This document shows positions 4,955 through 5,023 of a stretch of 5,023 nucleotides of DNA, one piece after another (positions within the stretch are counted from its first letter, which is position 1; each line of letters opens with the position of its first letter). The position numbers and the translations under genes are program-made. The notes beneath the pieces were generated by a model that made no database searches, was not told where the DNA came from, and saw nothing but the letters and a program-made list of their open reading frames with translations. Source of the stretch: Ruminococcus sp. (GTDB lineage Bacteria; Bacillota; Clostridia; Oscillospirales; Acutalibacteraceae); NCBI GenBank assembly GCA_004558485.1, contig SFCS01000041.1:1-5023 (forward strand), in the 5' to 3' direction.

Positions 4955-5023
4955 TTAATCCTTTAGGCATCCAATCGGAACAACATACACTCCGTCCAGA
5001 CGACGGTACGCATAGTCGCCGGT
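4955..5023 (-). CDS. C-terminal 22 residues of an unidentified minus-strand gene
   Basis: Reading in from the right edge, the minus strand encodes TGDYAYRRLDGVYVVPIGCL followed by KD and a TAA stop (complement of 4955-4957). The alternating aromatic and aliphatic residues look like genuine protein with a short beta-rich C-terminus, and the base composition is clearly richer in GC than the adjacent gap. The piece is too short for me to assign a family. It converges on the small ORF at 4709-4858 with about 96 bases between the stop codons. Confidence 0.6.
   Translation of the reverse strand, partial: TGDYAYRRLDGVYVVPIGCLKD

Noticed and set aside
4908..4958. Tiny ORF after AAAGGAAGG (ATG at 4908)
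   Set aside because: Sixteen codons only, with a ribosome site about 15 bases away, overlapping the stop of the convergent gene.

Overview
The window looks like chromosome from a GC-rich member of the Clostridia, most likely Oscillospiraceae/Ruminococcaceae (an inference, not proven). The basis is the long glutamine-dependent NAD synthetase, a clostridial-style Mrp ATPase with an N-terminal cysteine cluster, GC-rich coding sequence with AT-rich promoters, and a remnant of a phage/conjugative-element polyvalent protein of a type common in gut Firmicutes.

Layout. Positions 1-230 are a dense non-coding-looking stretch: a strong 17-bp hairpin that can terminate nadE, a tRNA T-arm-like motif, and further small hairpins. 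It resembles a dispersed intergenic repeat, although one minus-strand frame at its outer edge reads like protein. Positions 260-2155 (minus) encode nadE, complete with both domains and catalytic residues. Positions 2156-2326 are a divergent promoter region with one good sigma-A promoter for each gene and a conspicuous inverted repeat over the nadE -10 box. Positions 2327-3160 (plus) encode an Mrp/ApbC/Nbp35-type iron-sulfur carrier ATPase, followed by a strong terminator at 3199-3239.

Right after that terminator the character changes. Positions about 3245-4451 hold a 5'-truncated and frameshifted fragment of a large polyvalent protein with an ADP-ribosyltransferase-like (ART-PolyVal) module. 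It has no convincing start or ribosome-binding site. Three tandem copies of a 10-12-bp unit and a 15-bp hairpin follow its stop codon, then a 14-bp terminator hairpin. From 4589 to about 4950 the DNA is AT-rich and contains one short gene candidate (49 codons, TTG start, strong Shine-Dalgarno, plausible promoter) that is unfamiliar to me. The window closes with the last 22 codons of a minus-strand gene at 4955-5023.

Functionally, nadE (final step of NAD synthesis) and mrp (Fe-S cluster delivery) are housekeeping genes transcribed away from each other from a shared 170-bp control region. The right third is best read as decayed mobile-element cargo beside the mrp terminator. I found no CRISPR array, complete insertion sequence, complete tRNA or rRNA. 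I do not see a convincing new multi-gene system. The points most worth checking are the small AT-rich ORF, the nadE-mrp control region, the left intergenic composite, and the decayed ART-polyvalent fragment.
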